From an uncultured Bacteroidota bacterium (GTDB taxonomy: Bacteria; Bacteroidota; Bacteroidia; Bacteroidales; P3), in assembly GCA_902777005.1 (NCBI GenBank), contig CACYSB010000012.1:87873-151872 (forward strand): 64,000 nt of DNA. Direction: 5' to 3'. A program made the position numbers and the translations under genes. The notes under the pieces were generated by a model. The model saw only the letters and a list, made by a program, of their open reading frames with translations. It did not search any database and was not told where the DNA came from. This document shows positions 18,435-27,629 of the stretch, one piece after another. The first letter of the stretch is position 1. Each line of letters begins with the position of its first letter.

Positions 18435-19139
18435 TCATCTGTTGTAGGGGCAGGCCAGCTGGCAGAGGTCGCAGCCTTGCGTGTAGCCGTGGGCGTCGAC
18501 GTCGGGCGGCAGCTCACGCTGGTGATGGGTGGTGTAGTAGGCGGTGCAGCGGCGCACGTCAATCATTTTATCGCCGATGGCGTGGTTAGGACAGGCCTCG
18601 ACGCAGAGGTTGCAGTCGGTGCAGCCCGATGCCAGCGGCGTGTCGTATGTGTCGCACTCCTCGGTGGTGACTATCTCGCCGAGGTTGACCCAGGAGCCCC
18701 ATCGCTCAGTGACGAGTAGCGTGTGGCGCCCTATCCAGCCCAGACCGGCGCGCGCCGCCCAGTGCTTGTCGCTTATGGGCACCGTGTCGCAGCATACCTT
18801 GCCGTCGATGCCGAGCTTCTGCCTCAACGCGAAGAGCATGTCCTTGACAACCTTATGGTATTCGCGTGTACGTGCGTAGGCCGCCACGCCTCCAGCCGTC
18901 TCTGGCGGCGGATAGGCACTCACACAGCATATAACACTCTGGGCCCCGGGCAGCAGCTGCCGCGGGTCCATACGTTTGTCAACGTTGCGTTCCATGTAAT
19001 CGAGCCCACCGTGCCAACCCTTGGCCAGCCACTGACGCAGCGGGTATTCCTCGTCGGTAAGCGCCCCGGCAGGCGCCACACCGCAGGCGTCAAAGCCTAC
19101 AGCCAATGCCGCCTCTTTAATTTCTGCACTACTCAGCAT
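18435..19139 (-). CDS. queG: epoxyqueuosine reductase QueG, C-terminally short
   Basis: QueG reduces epoxyqueuosine to queuosine in tRNA using cobalamin and two 4Fe-4S clusters. The protein starts MLSSAEIKEAALAVGFDACG; it has ARAGLGWIGRHTLLVTERWG and the two cluster motifs CTDCNLCVEACPNHAI and CDLCQLACPYNR. It ends with TGA directly after the second cluster, at 234 residues, whereas usual QueG proteins continue for about 70 or more residues. All cluster cysteines are present. It overlaps the end of the upstream methyltransferase gene by 11 bp. Confidence 0.88.
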   Translation of the reverse strand: MLSSAEIKEAALAVGFDACGVAPAGALTDEEYPLRQWLAKGWHGGLDYMERNVDKRMDPRQLLPGAQSVICCVSAYPPPETAGGVAAYARTREYHKVVKDMLFALRQKLGIDGKVCCDTVPISDKHWAARAGLGWIGRHTLLVTERWGSWVNLGEIVTTEECDTYDTPLASGCTDCNLCVEACPNHAIGDKMIDVRRCTAYYTTHHQRELPPDVDAHGYTQGCDLCQLACPYNR

Positions 19140-20355
19140 CCTGCTGGTACTTGCCCTTCTTCGAACCGTCGTAGAGCTCGAAGTGCAAAAAGCGGCAGTC
19201 GAGGGCACCGTTCTGAACCGGTATCTTGCGCGAGGGGTGCAGCCCTATGTGCTTCATGGCCTCGAAGTCACTGGTGATGAGCCACACATCGCAGTCCTTG
19301 CCGTACTTCTGCTTGAAGGTGTCGCCCAACTTCTCGTACATGGCGTTGAGGTCCTCCACCTTGATGCGCTCGCCGTAGGGCGGGTTGGTGACGATGAGCG
19401 TCTTGCCCTCCGGCGGCTCCTGGTCGGCAAAGTCGCCTATGTGCAGCATCACGTCGTGGTGCAGCTTCGTGTACTCAAGGTTCTTCTCGCACTGCTGGAT
19501 GACCTGCTCGTCGATGTCGTTGCCCCATATCTCGCAATCGAAGTCGAGAGCGCCTATCTTGCGGTCCTCCTCGTTCTTGACGCTCTTCCATTCGCCGAGG
19601 TTGAACTCTTTCCAGCGCATGAAGCCGAACTTGTTGCCGCGGTAGTACTGCGCCGGTATGTTGTTGGCCATCATGGCGGCCTCTATCAGCATGGTGCCCG
19701 AGCCGCACATGGGGTCGTAGAAGTTGCAGTCGCATTTCCATCCGGCAAGCTTCAGCAGTCCGGCGGCAAGCACTTCGTTGATGGGGGCCACGCCCACGCC
19801 CTGACGGTAGCCGCGCTTGTGCAGCGAGTCGCCGCTGGCGTTCATCAGCAGCGTGACGTGGCTGTCGCGTATGTGCAGGTTGAACTTGTAGTCAGGCATC
19901 TCGGTGTCGATGCTCGGGCGCTTGCCGAAGTTGCGGCGGAAGCGGTCCACTATGGCATCCTTTGTCTTCAGGGCTGCATAGTAGCTGTGCGTGAACACCT
20001 CGCCGCTGGTCGTCGAGTCAATCATGAAGGTGCAGTCGCAGTCCAGTATCTTCTCCCAGCGTATCTTGTACACCTGGTCGTAGAGCTCCTGGTCGTTGTT
20101 GGCGTCGAACTCGGCGAAGGGCTTGAGGATGGCCAGAGCCGTGCGGCAGCAGTAGTTGGCACGGTAGAGCATGCGCATGTCGCCCACAAACTCCACAGCG
20201 CGGTTACCCACGGTAACCTCCTCTGCACCAAGCTCGCGCAACTCGTCGGCAAGCACCTCTTCGAGGCTCACCATCGTCTTGGCCACCATTCTAAATTTCT
20301 CGCGCGGCGCCGTGTTGCCGGACACCACCTTTCCACGTTCTTTCTGTATTATCAT
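19129..20355 (-). CDS. THUMP-domain class I rRNA methyltransferase (RlmL/YcbY N-terminal-like)
   Basis: The N-terminal THUMP region (FRMVAKTMVSLEEVLADELR) is followed by a Rossmann methyltransferase with the SAM motif FYDPMCGSGTMLIEAAMMA and the catalytic NPPY motif (VTNPPYGERI). This matches 23S rRNA m2G2445 methyltransferases (the RlmL half). Starting at 20355 overlaps the YihY gene by 65 bp; an ATG at 20289 (MVAKTMVSLEEV) removes the overlap but cuts close to the domain, so the exact start is open. Confidence 0.9.
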   Translation of the reverse strand: MIIQKERGKVVSGNTAPREKFRMVAKTMVSLEEVLADELRELGAEEVTVGNRAVEFVGDMRMLYRANYCCRTALAILKPFAEFDANNDQELYDQVYKIRWEKILDCDCTFMIDSTTSGEVFTHSYYAALKTKDAIVDRFRRNFGKRPSIDTEMPDYKFNLHIRDSHVTLLMNASGDSLHKRGYRQGVGVAPINEVLAAGLLKLAGWKCDCNFYDPMCGSGTMLIEAAMMANNIPAQYYRGNKFGFMRWKEFNLGEWKSVKNEEDRKIGALDFDCEIWGNDIDEQVIQQCEKNLEYTKLHHDVMLHIGDFADQEPPEGKTLIVTNPPYGERIKVEDLNAMYEKLGDTFKQKYGKDCDVWLITSDFEAMKHIGLHPSRKIPVQNGALDCRFLHFELYDGSKKGKYQQDAE

Positions 20356-21370
20356 TGCGTAGGTTTTGTATTCTATGTATGAACTCGCGTCGTGAGTCGC
20401 GGTTTTTCTTGACGATAGTGCCGTTGTATATGCTGATGTTCAGCTCATAGCCTACCAGTAGTACGATGCAGTTGAAGTAAATCCAGAACATCACCATTAG
20501 CAGGGTGCCGATAGAACCGTAGAGCAGGTTGTATCGGCTGAAGTTGTTCAGGTAGAGTCCCAGTCCCCAGCTGATGACGAGGAACATGCCGGTGGCCAGC
20601 ACCGAGCCGGCCGAGAAAAAGCCGACACGCTGCTTCTTGACGGGCGCCCAGTAGTAGACGATTGACACCACCGTCAGGATGGCCAAAATAATGAGTAGCC
20701 AGCGCCCCAGGTTGAAGAGCAGCGTGTTGGTGCTGGTGTAAGTTAGCCATCCTTGTGCATAAATGAGCTGTAGCAGGAGTTTGTGCCCCATGAGGAGTGC
20801 TACCGTTAGCACAATCAGAATGTAGAGTATGAACACCAGCATGATACTAAGCAGGTAGCGCTGCACGAAAGGGCGTTTCTCGATGCTACGGTTGGCAAAG
20901 TTGAGGCTCGAGATGACACCCATCAGTCCGTTGGCCGCCAGTAGGACAGATAATACGAATCCGATACTCAGCAATGTGCTGTGCCTATGTCCCATGACAT
21001 CGTTGACGGTGTTCGACAAAGGACCCATGACTTTGGCGGGGACAATGTTGCTCAACTCGCCCAGCAGTTCGTCCTGTATGCCGTCGACGGGGAAGTAGGC
21101 CACCAGCGTGAAGAAGAAGATGAGTAGCGGCGGGATTGCCGTCATAAAGCTGTATGCCAGTCCCTTGGCGCGGTGGTTGATATCGCCGTTAAAGATGCTT
21201 CTCAGGAAGAATCGCAGCACGTCGTAAAGGGGCACCCCTTTGCTGCCTGCCAGCGAGAAATGTTGCAGGAAGTAGAGCGTCGACCGCACGGGACGCCAAT
21301 AAAGCCATTTGCGGCTCAGCCGTTTCAGCTTGCCGACATAAAGACGTTTATATGCCTTGGCATTAATCAC
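20291..21370 (-). CDS. YihY/virulence factor BrkB family membrane protein
   Basis: A 359-residue protein with six hydrophobic segments and the family hallmark HRAKGLAYSFMTAIPPLLIF, followed by LSNTVNDVMGHRHSTLLSIG and ILTVVSIVYYWAPVKKQRVG. This is the YihY (formerly annotated RNase BN) family of inner-membrane proteins with unproven function. The start overlaps the nadC stop by four bases, indicating translational coupling. Confidence 0.92.
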   Translation of the reverse strand: MINAKAYKRLYVGKLKRLSRKWLYWRPVRSTLYFLQHFSLAGSKGVPLYDVLRFFLRSIFNGDINHRAKGLAYSFMTAIPPLLIFFFTLVAYFPVDGIQDELLGELSNIVPAKVMGPLSNTVNDVMGHRHSTLLSIGFVLSVLLAANGLMGVISSLNFANRSIEKRPFVQRYLLSIMLVFILYILIVLTVALLMGHKLLLQLIYAQGWLTYTSTNTLLFNLGRWLLIILAILTVVSIVYYWAPVKKQRVGFFSAGSVLATGMFLVISWGLGLYLNNFSRYNLLYGSIGTLLMVMFWIYFNCIVLLVGYELNISIYNGTIVKKNRDSRREFIHRIQNLRNDNTERTWKGGVRQHGAAREI

Positions 21371-22212
21371 TTTTTAACCAGCGAAATGTCAAGACTCTTG
21401 ATATGGTGTGTCAGGGCTCCCACAGATATGAAGTCCACGCCTGTCTCGGCATAGCGGCGCAGCGTCGCCTCGGTTATGCCGCCGCTGGCCTCTGTCTCGT
21501 AGCGGCCGCCTATGCGCTTCACGGCCTCGGCCAGCAGCTCCGGAGTGAAGTTGTCGAGCATGATGCGGTGCACACCGCCGTGGTCGAGCACGCGCTGCAA
21601 CTCGTCCAGGTCGCGCACCTCAACCTCAATGCGCAGGTCCTTGCCCTTCTCTTTCAGGTACTTGTTGGTGCGGTCGATAGCCGCCTCGATGCCGCCGGCG
21701 AAGTCGATGTGGTTGTCCTTGAGCATCACCATGTCGTACAGGCCTATGCGGTGGTTGGTGCCGCCGCCGCACTTGACGGCGTATTTCTCCAACAGGCGCA
21801 TGTTCGGCGTCGTCTTGCGGGTGTCGAGGAGCTTGGTGTTCAAGCCTTCCAGCATCTTCACCATGCGGTTAGTTTCGGTTGCGATGCCCGACAGGCGCTG
21901 CATGAAGTTCAGCGCCGTACGCTCGGCGGTGAGTATGGAGCCGCTGTGGCCCTCGATGGTCATCACCACGTCGCCCACCTGCACAGCGTCGCCGTCGTGC
22001 TTCAGCAGGCTCACTTTCAGGGTGCTGTCCACTATTTCGAACACCCTGCGGCCCACTTCTGCGCCACAGAGGATGCCCGACTGTTTCATCACCATCTTGG
22101 CCGTGCCCATGGCGTCGGGCGGGATGCATGCCAGCGTCGAGTGGTCGCCGTCGCCCACATCCTCGCGCAAGGCCGAAACAATGATTTCATCGAGGTTGTC
22201 TATCTTCTGCAT
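21367..22212 (-). CDS. nadC: nicotinate-nucleotide pyrophosphorylase (carboxylating)
   Basis: Converts quinolinate and PRPP to nicotinate mononucleotide in de novo NAD synthesis. Family motifs: ALREDVGDGDHSTLACIP, TAERTALNFMQRLSGIAT, LDTRKTTPNMRLLEKYAVKC, GGGTNHRIGLYDMVMLKDNH and a C-terminal EASGGITEATLRRYAETGVD. The start MQKIDNLDEIIVSALRED at 22212 gives a normal 281 residues; an upstream in-frame start would add 16 atypical residues. Confidence 0.97.
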   Translation of the reverse strand: MQKIDNLDEIIVSALREDVGDGDHSTLACIPPDAMGTAKMVMKQSGILCGAEVGRRVFEIVDSTLKVSLLKHDGDAVQVGDVVMTIEGHSGSILTAERTALNFMQRLSGIATETNRMVKMLEGLNTKLLDTRKTTPNMRLLEKYAVKCGGGTNHRIGLYDMVMLKDNHIDFAGGIEAAIDRTNKYLKEKGKDLRIEVEVRDLDELQRVLDHGGVHRIMLDNFTPELLAEAVKRIGGRYETEASGGITEATLRRYAETGVDFISVGALTHHIKSLDISLVKK

Positions 22213-22364
22213 AACAATATGTTTTACAATACAATCACAGCACTCCGGCAGGCTTTCCACGCCACCGTGCGCCGATGCAAAAATACGAAAAAAATAGAAA
22301 TTAGGAATTAGAAATTAGTAATTTGTCCGCAAAACATACTGAGCCGGTAGCCCTTCCCCACCAT

Positions 22365-22495
22365 GCCTCTCCGTAGTCTCTCCGACTGTTCTACGGTTGT
22401 TCACCGGTTGTTTTACTATATAAAAGCGTTAAACAATGGTAGAACAAACGGAGAACTGTCGGAGAAGTGTCGGAGAGGATACGCTGGGGAGAGGC
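22365..22495. repeat. palindromic element copy 2
   Basis: Outer inverted repeats GCCTCTCC...GGAGAGGC with inner CTCTCCGAC...GTCGGAGAG, and a decayed centre (ACGGTTGTTCACCGGTTGTT then AAACAATGGTAGAACAAACG). It matches the copies at 7781 and 57704. It lies in the divergent region between nadC and the kinase gene. The rest of 22213-22636 holds a TATATTTG box near 22548 and nothing else recognisable. Confidence 0.8.
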
Positions 22496-22636
22496 ATTTT
22501 TTTCGGCAGAAAAGTGCAAAAAACAATAATAGATTAAAAAATATTCGTATATTTGCCGTTTAGAATAAACGGATGTAAAACTGCCAAGAAACTCTTTTTC
22601 AGCCGGAAGAGCGTTGCTTGGCGTGAAGGAAAGTAT

Positions 22637-23254
22637 ATGCAGATAGCAATTTCGGGCAATATCGGAGCAGGAAAGACGGAGCTGACAAAGCTGCTGTCGA
22701 AGCACTACGGATACAGGGCCATCTCGGGCTCGTCGGAGGAGAACCCCTACCTCAACAGTTTCTACGAGGACATGCGGCGCTGGTCGTTCAACATGATGGT
22801 CTATTCGCTCTACGCCAACATCAAACAGCTCAGCGAGCTGAACCGCAGCGGCGAGAACTTCATACGCGACCGGTCGCTTTTCGACGATGCCTACATCTTC
22901 GCCCCCAACCTGCAGAGCATGGGCCTGATGACGTCGCGCGACCTGGCCACCTACACCGATATGTTCGAGATGACATACTCGCTGCTGCCGCAGCCCGACC
23001 TGCTGATTTACCTCAAGAGCGACGTGCCGACACTGATACGCCACATCCAGAAGCGCGGACGCGAGCTGGAGACGGGCATCCGCCTCGACTACCTCACCAA
23101 CCTCAACAACCGCTACGAGAACTGGGCCGAGAACTACGAGGGCAAAATGTTGGTAGTGGACATGGAGGAGTGCGACTTCGTGGAGAACCGCGAGGACCTG
23201 GGACACATCATCAACCGCATAGACGCCGAGTTCAACAGCCTGTTCAGAGGATGA
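22637..23254 (+). CDS. deoxynucleoside kinase family protein
   Basis: A 205-residue P-loop kinase that phosphorylates deoxynucleosides for salvage. MQIAISGNIGAGKTELTKLL contains the Walker A motif; the family DRS motif is in FIRDRSLFDDAYIFA, and the lid region in HIQKRGRELETGIRLDYL. The ATG at 22637 places the P-loop at the N-terminus as usual. Its stop overlaps the kdsB start (ATGA). Confidence 0.92.
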   Translation: MQIAISGNIGAGKTELTKLLSKHYGYRAISGSSEENPYLNSFYEDMRRWSFNMMVYSLYANIKQLSELNRSGENFIRDRSLFDDAYIFAPNLQSMGLMTSRDLATYTDMFEMTYSLLPQPDLLIYLKSDVPTLIRHIQKRGRELETGIRLDYLTNLNNRYENWAENYEGKMLVVDMEECDFVENREDLGHIINRIDAEFNSLFRG

Positions 23255-24015
23255 AGACACTGATAGTCATACCCGCGAGATATGCGTCGACACGCTTCCC
23301 CGGCAAGCCGCTGGCCATGCTGGGGGGCGAGAGCATCGTGTCGCGTGTGTGGCGCAAGGCCGACGGCATGAGCGGCGTTGACCGCGCCGTGGTGGCCACG
23401 GACGACGAGCGCATCCTGAGCCACATGCAGGCCATCGGTGGCCAGCAGGCGACCATGATGACCTCGACGGAACACCGCAGCGGCACCGACCGCTGTGGCG
23501 AGGTGCTAAGGCGCCTCAAGGAGCAGGGCGAGCACTACGACGTGGTGGTCAACATACAGGGCGACGAGCCCTTCGTGGAGGAAAGCCAAATCGAGGCCCT
23601 CACGGCTTGCTTCCGTGGCGAAGGCACCGACATAGCCACGCTGCGCACACCCATACGCACCGTGGACGAGCTGCTGTCGCCCAACAACGTGAAGGTGGTG
23701 TGCGACTGCAGCGGCCGAGCCCTCTACTTCAGCCGCCAGCCTATCCCCTACCGCCGCGACGTGGAGCAGGACAGATGGCTTGACGGCATGGCCTACTACA
23801 AGCACGTGGGCGTTTACGCCTTCCGCGCCGAGGTGCTCGAACGGCTCTGCACGCTGGCACCGGCTCCGCTCGAGGAGTGCGAGAAACTGGAGCAGCTGCG
23901 CTGGATGTCCAACGGCTACACCATAGCCGTGCGCGACACCGAGCATGCCAACATAGGCATAGACACGCCCGCCGACCTTGCCGAAGCCGAGGCGTGGCTG
24001 GCCAGACACAAATAG
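23251..24015 (+). CDS. kdsB: 3-deoxy-manno-octulosonate cytidylyltransferase
   Basis: Activates KDO as CMP-KDO for lipid A-core assembly. The start MKTLIVIPARYASTRFPGKP is the classic KdsB N-terminus; other motifs are VVATDDERI, STEHRSGTDRCGEV, VNIQGDEPFV and HVGVYAFRAEVL. Length is a normal 254 residues. Translationally coupled to the upstream kinase gene. Confidence 0.97.
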   Translation: MKTLIVIPARYASTRFPGKPLAMLGGESIVSRVWRKADGMSGVDRAVVATDDERILSHMQAIGGQQATMMTSTEHRSGTDRCGEVLRRLKEQGEHYDVVVNIQGDEPFVEESQIEALTACFRGEGTDIATLRTPIRTVDELLSPNNVKVVCDCSGRALYFSRQPIPYRRDVEQDRWLDGMAYYKHVGVYAFRAEVLERLCTLAPAPLEECEKLEQLRWMSNGYTIAVRDTEHANIGIDTPADLAEAEAWLARHK

Positions 24016-24041
24016 ACAGACGAAAACAAAGAACAAACGAT

Positions 24042-26081
24042 ATGAACATAACTGACTTAATCGTCGAATTACTTGAGAAAGGGCAGAAAGTAGTGATGCC
24101 CGGCATTGGAACCATGGACACCGTGCAGCGCGCCGCACACCACGACCCCGCCACTCATACCTACTATCCCGCTGGCCGCGCCATAGCCTTCAGCGAGGAG
24201 AGCAACGGTGAGTGCGACATCGTCAAGGTGCTCGCCGAACGCGAGTGCATCAACGAGGAAGTAGCCAAGCAGATGTGGCTCAACTATATCGACGCCCTCA
24301 CCGACAAGGTGAAGCGCAGCGGGCGCCACACTTTCGGGCGCCTCGGTACCCTCACCTGCGACGACAAGCGCACCTTCGGCTTCACGATGACCGAGGGGCT
24401 GGTGCTCGACTCCGACAACAAGTGCGAGATGCCAATACAGGATGTGAAGACCTACGACCACGAAGGCGAGGAAGACCCCTTCGCACGCTTCGACGATGAG
24501 GAGACCCTCGCAAAGGAAACACCGGAGCCTGAACTTGAACCTGAGCCTGAACCGGAACCTGTACAGGAGCCCGTTGCGGAGCCTGTGGCAGCACCCGTCA
24601 AGGAGGAAAGCCACTGGGACGAGAGCCTGAAGAAGCTGGAAGACATGGACAAGAAGCTGCCCGCCAGCGACCCGAAGGCCGACGAGCGCGCAGAGAAGGA
24701 GCGTCTGAAAGCCGAGAAGAAAGCCGAGGTCGAACGCCTGAAGTTGGAGAAAAAAGCCGCCGAGCAGCAGCGCTACGAGGAGGAGATGCTCGAGAAGCAG
24801 CGCAAGGAGGCCGAGAAACGCGAGGCCGAGGAGAAGCGCAAAGCCGCCGAGGAGCTGCGCAAAGCCGAACAGCGTGCCGAGAAGGAGCGCATCAAAGCCG
24901 AGAAAGAGGCCGAAGCCAGCCGCAAGAAAGCAGAGAAGGAAGCCGCCAAAGCCGATGCCAAGAGCGAGAAGGAGCGCATCAAGGCCGAGAAGAAAGCCGC
25001 TGCTCTGGCAGCAATAGCCGCTCGCGAGAATGCCAAAGCCGAAGCTTCTGCACAAAGCGAGGCCGACAAAGAAGCCGCCAAGCAAGAGAAGGCTCTCCGC
25101 AAGGCTGAAGCCGAGAAGGCCAAAGCCGAAGCCAAGGAGGCAAAAGAACGTGAACGCGCCGAGAAGAAGGCCGCAAAAAACAATAAGCAGAACGAGGACG
25201 ACAACAAGAAACGCCGCGTGTGGCCGATAATACTGATAATATTGCTCCTGTTGCTGCTCTGCGGCGGTGCCGCCTACTACCTGCTGACGCGCAACAACGG
25301 CGCCAAGCCCGACACCACGACAAGCACCACGCACATCGACGCTCCGCGGGTGACACCGTTCACATATAACCCCGACATGATCGACTACTCGGACCGCGAG
25401 ATAGCAGAGAATGGCGACATGGTGTGCCTCTTCATGCGCGACTACATCAACACCTACCTGGCCGACCGTGGCTTCAGCAGCGCCCGCGTGCCGATGATGG
25501 ACCGCATACGCCAGTATGCCAACGAGCGCCTCGAGCAGATGCTCGGCGAGCGCTTCGCGGTGCAGCGCCTGCTGTCGTACGACGACTATATCTACAATTA
25601 CAATGAGCCGTTCATGAAGAACCGCCACGCACGCAGTTGCCGCGGAAAGGTGCAGAGTGAGCTGATGAATTACCGCGTACTTGACGACATACTCTACCGT
25701 CTGGCCGACGAGCTCGGCTTGCAGCCCGGCAACGGCGGACAGAAGACCGCCGCCGAGGTGCAGCAGGTGAAGGCTGACGAGCAGAAAGAAATAGAGCGCC
25801 GCAAACAAACAGCTCCGCCAACGGATTCGCCGGTGTACGTGTACGTTGAGAAGGGCAGCAAACAGGGCTTCGACCTCATTGCAGGCTTCTACCTCAACAA
25901 GAACACCGCTGCCAAGATGACCGCCAAGCTGCACGACATGGGCTGCGACGCCTACATCATAGAGTTCAACGACCTCTACTACGTGAGCATGGGTAGCGCC
26001 AGCAGCCAGACGGCGGCAGAGGCTCTCTATAAGCACGTAAAGAGCTGGTACGACGGTGACCTGGTAATCAAGAAGTGGTAA
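24042..26081 (+). CDS. HU-like/SPOR domain membrane protein with long charged coiled coil
   Basis: About 679 residues. The N-terminus (MNITDLIVELLEKGQKVVMP, LTDKVKRSGRHTFGRLGTL) resembles the tandem HU-like domain of Bacteroidota SPOR proteins. A Pro-Glu repeat (ELEPEPEPEPEPVQEPVAEP) leads into about 200 residues of Lys/Glu/Ala-rich coiled coil, then one membrane helix (WPIILIILLLLLLCGGAAYY), a periplasmic part and a C-terminal SPOR-like domain (SPVYVYVEKGSKQGFDLIAG...VKSWYDGDLVIKKW). SPOR domains bind denuded peptidoglycan at division sites, so a link between nucleoid or cytoplasm and septal wall is inferred. The layout is reminiscent of TolA. Confidence 0.8.
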   Translation: MNITDLIVELLEKGQKVVMPGIGTMDTVQRAAHHDPATHTYYPAGRAIAFSEESNGECDIVKVLAERECINEEVAKQMWLNYIDALTDKVKRSGRHTFGRLGTLTCDDKRTFGFTMTEGLVLDSDNKCEMPIQDVKTYDHEGEEDPFARFDDEETLAKETPEPELEPEPEPEPVQEPVAEPVAAPVKEESHWDESLKKLEDMDKKLPASDPKADERAEKERLKAEKKAEVERLKLEKKAAEQQRYEEEMLEKQRKEAEKREAEEKRKAAEELRKAEQRAEKERIKAEKEAEASRKKAEKEAAKADAKSEKERIKAEKKAAALAAIAARENAKAEASAQSEADKEAAKQEKALRKAEAEKAKAEAKEAKERERAEKKAAKNNKQNEDDNKKRRVWPIILIILLLLLLCGGAAYYLLTRNNGAKPDTTTSTTHIDAPRVTPFTYNPDMIDYSDREIAENGDMVCLFMRDYINTYLADRGFSSARVPMMDRIRQYANERLEQMLGERFAVQRLLSYDDYIYNYNEPFMKNRHARSCRGKVQSELMNYRVLDDILYRLADELGLQPGNGGQKTAAEVQQVKADEQKEIERRKQTAPPTDSPVYVYVEKGSKQGFDLIAGFYLNKNTAAKMTAKLHDMGCDAYIIEFNDLYYVSMGSASSQTAAEALYKHVKSWYDGDLVIKKW

Positions 26082-26099
26082 GTGTGAAGTGATAAGTTA

Positions 26100-26762
26100 A
26101 TGGGTCACCACAAGCTGCAGCGATTCGCCGAGAACCTCACGTTCCCCAACCTGTTCCAGGTAGGCTTCGAGCAACTGGAACAGGAGGGGTTTGCCCTCAA
26201 GGGCAAGTGGCACGAGCATTTCGACAACGGCAACCCCATCACACTGGAGCTGGGTTGCGGCAAGGGCGACTACACGCTGGCGCTGGCACGCATTCATCCG
26301 GAGCGCAACTACATAGGTGTCGACATCAAGGGCGCACGCCTATGGCGCGGAGCCAAGACCGCCGTCGAGGAACCGTTGCCCAACGTGGCCTTCATACGCA
26401 CACGCATAGAGCTGATAGACCGCTTCTTCGCCCCCGGCGAGGTGAGCGAGATATGGATCACCTTCTGCGACCCACAGCTGAAGAAGCCAAACAAGCGCCT
26501 CACCGCGCCCCGCTTTCTCGACACATACAGCCGCTTCCTGGCACCGCAGAGCGTCATGCACCTCAAGACCGACAGCCAGGAGCTCTACGACTACACCCTC
26601 AATGAGGTGCTACCCACACGCAACGTGGAGATACTCGCCAGCACGGACAATCTATACAACAGCGGCTATGAGGGTGAGGCCAAGCTCACACAGACCTTCT
26701 ACGAGCGCATGTTCCTCGCCGAAGGCAAGCCCATCACATACATCAAGTGGAGAAACAATTAA
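26100..26762 (+). CDS. trmB: tRNA (guanine-N7)-methyltransferase
   Basis: Forms m7G46 in tRNA. The 220-residue protein has the SAM-binding ITLELGCGKGDYTLALA, YIGVDIKGARLWRGAKTA and the family motif EIWITFCDPQLKKPNKRLTA (usually FPDPWxKKRHxKRR). The C-terminal TQTFYERMFLAEGKPITYIK is typical. It is 18 bp after the SPOR gene. Confidence 0.94.
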   Translation: MGHHKLQRFAENLTFPNLFQVGFEQLEQEGFALKGKWHEHFDNGNPITLELGCGKGDYTLALARIHPERNYIGVDIKGARLWRGAKTAVEEPLPNVAFIRTRIELIDRFFAPGEVSEIWITFCDPQLKKPNKRLTAPRFLDTYSRFLAPQSVMHLKTDSQELYDYTLNEVLPTRNVEILASTDNLYNSGYEGEAKLTQTFYERMFLAEGKPITYIKWRNN

Positions 26763-26799
26763 CATAAAACAATAACAAACAAATAAAACATCAATCATT

Positions 26800-27540
26800 A
26801 TGTCAGGACACAACAAATGGTCAAAGATTAAGAGAGCCAAAGGAGCAGCCGATGCCAAGCGCTCGAAACAGTGGAGCAACATTCTGAAGCAGGTCACCAT
26901 CGCCGTTCGCGAAGGTGGTGCCGACCCCGACAGCAACCCCCGCCTGCGTCTGCTCATCCAGAACGCCCGTGGCTGCAACATGCCCAAGGACACCCTGCAG
27001 CGTTCCATCAACAAGGCCAACGACAAGGACGCCGCCCAGATGATGGAGCTTACCTTCGAGTGCCACGTCAATCACGGCATCGCCCTCTTCATCGAGGCCC
27101 TCTCGGACAACAACAACCGCACCGTCGCCAACGTGAAGAGCATCATGAACAAGAACGGCGGCACGCTGGAGACCAACGGCAGCCTCGCCTTCCTCTTCAC
27201 CCGCAAGGGCGTCTTTGTGGTGCCCCGCAAGCCCGAGATGGACGTTGAAGAACTCGAGATGGAGCTCATCGACGGCGGACTGGAAGAGATGGAGGTCGAC
27301 GACGAATACCTGACCCTCTACACCGCCTACGAGGACTTCGGCAACATGGTGAAGATGCTTGAGCAGAAGGGTATCGAGTGCGAGAGCGCCGAACTGCAGC
27401 GCATCCCCAACACCCTGCGCCAGGTCGACACCGAGACCATCCGCAAGGTCATGAAGATCATCGGCATCCTCGAGGAAGACGAAGACGTCACCAACGTCTA
27501 CCACGACATGGAAATCCCCGACGACTTCGAGGAGGAATAA
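26800..27540 (+). CDS. YebC/PmpR family transcription/translation factor
   Basis: A 246-residue protein beginning MSGHNKWSKIKRAKGAADAK, the YebC N-terminus, followed by GADPDSNPRLRLLIQNARGC and a conserved central NGGTLETNGSLAFLF. Such proteins act as transcriptional regulators and/or relieve ribosome stalling at proline stretches. The C-terminus is acidic (EEDEDVTNVYHDMEIPDDFE). Confidence 0.95.
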   Translation: MSGHNKWSKIKRAKGAADAKRSKQWSNILKQVTIAVREGGADPDSNPRLRLLIQNARGCNMPKDTLQRSINKANDKDAAQMMELTFECHVNHGIALFIEALSDNNNRTVANVKSIMNKNGGTLETNGSLAFLFTRKGVFVVPRKPEMDVEELEMELIDGGLEEMEVDDEYLTLYTAYEDFGNMVKMLEQKGIECESAELQRIPNTLRQVDTETIRKVMKIIGILEEDEDVTNVYHDMEIPDDFEEE

Positions 27541-27545
27541 TCATT

Positions 27546-27622
27546 AGTTTGTAGTGGATAGTGGGTAGTGTGTAGCACTTGTCCACATATGCTACCCACT
27601 ATCAACTACCCACTACCCACTG
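27546..27622. repeat. TAGTGG-type imperfect inverted repeat between yebC and rsmI
   Basis: AGTGGATAGTGGGTAGTG...GTAGC on the left faces GCTACCCACTATC...CCCACT on the right, built from repeated GTAGTGG units. It is a common style of Bacteroidales intergenic repeat and could act as a transcriptional attenuator. Confidence 0.6.
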
Positions 27623-27629
27623 AAAAACA

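Noticed and set aside
24069..26036. A 655-codon minus-strand open frame opposite the HU-SPOR gene
   Set aside because: Leu/Gly-rich antisense translation of the Lys/Glu/Ala coiled coil; not a real protein.
27546..27622. CRISPR array
   Set aside because: Repeats here and at 47465 are short, irregular and lack spacers; no cas gene is present.
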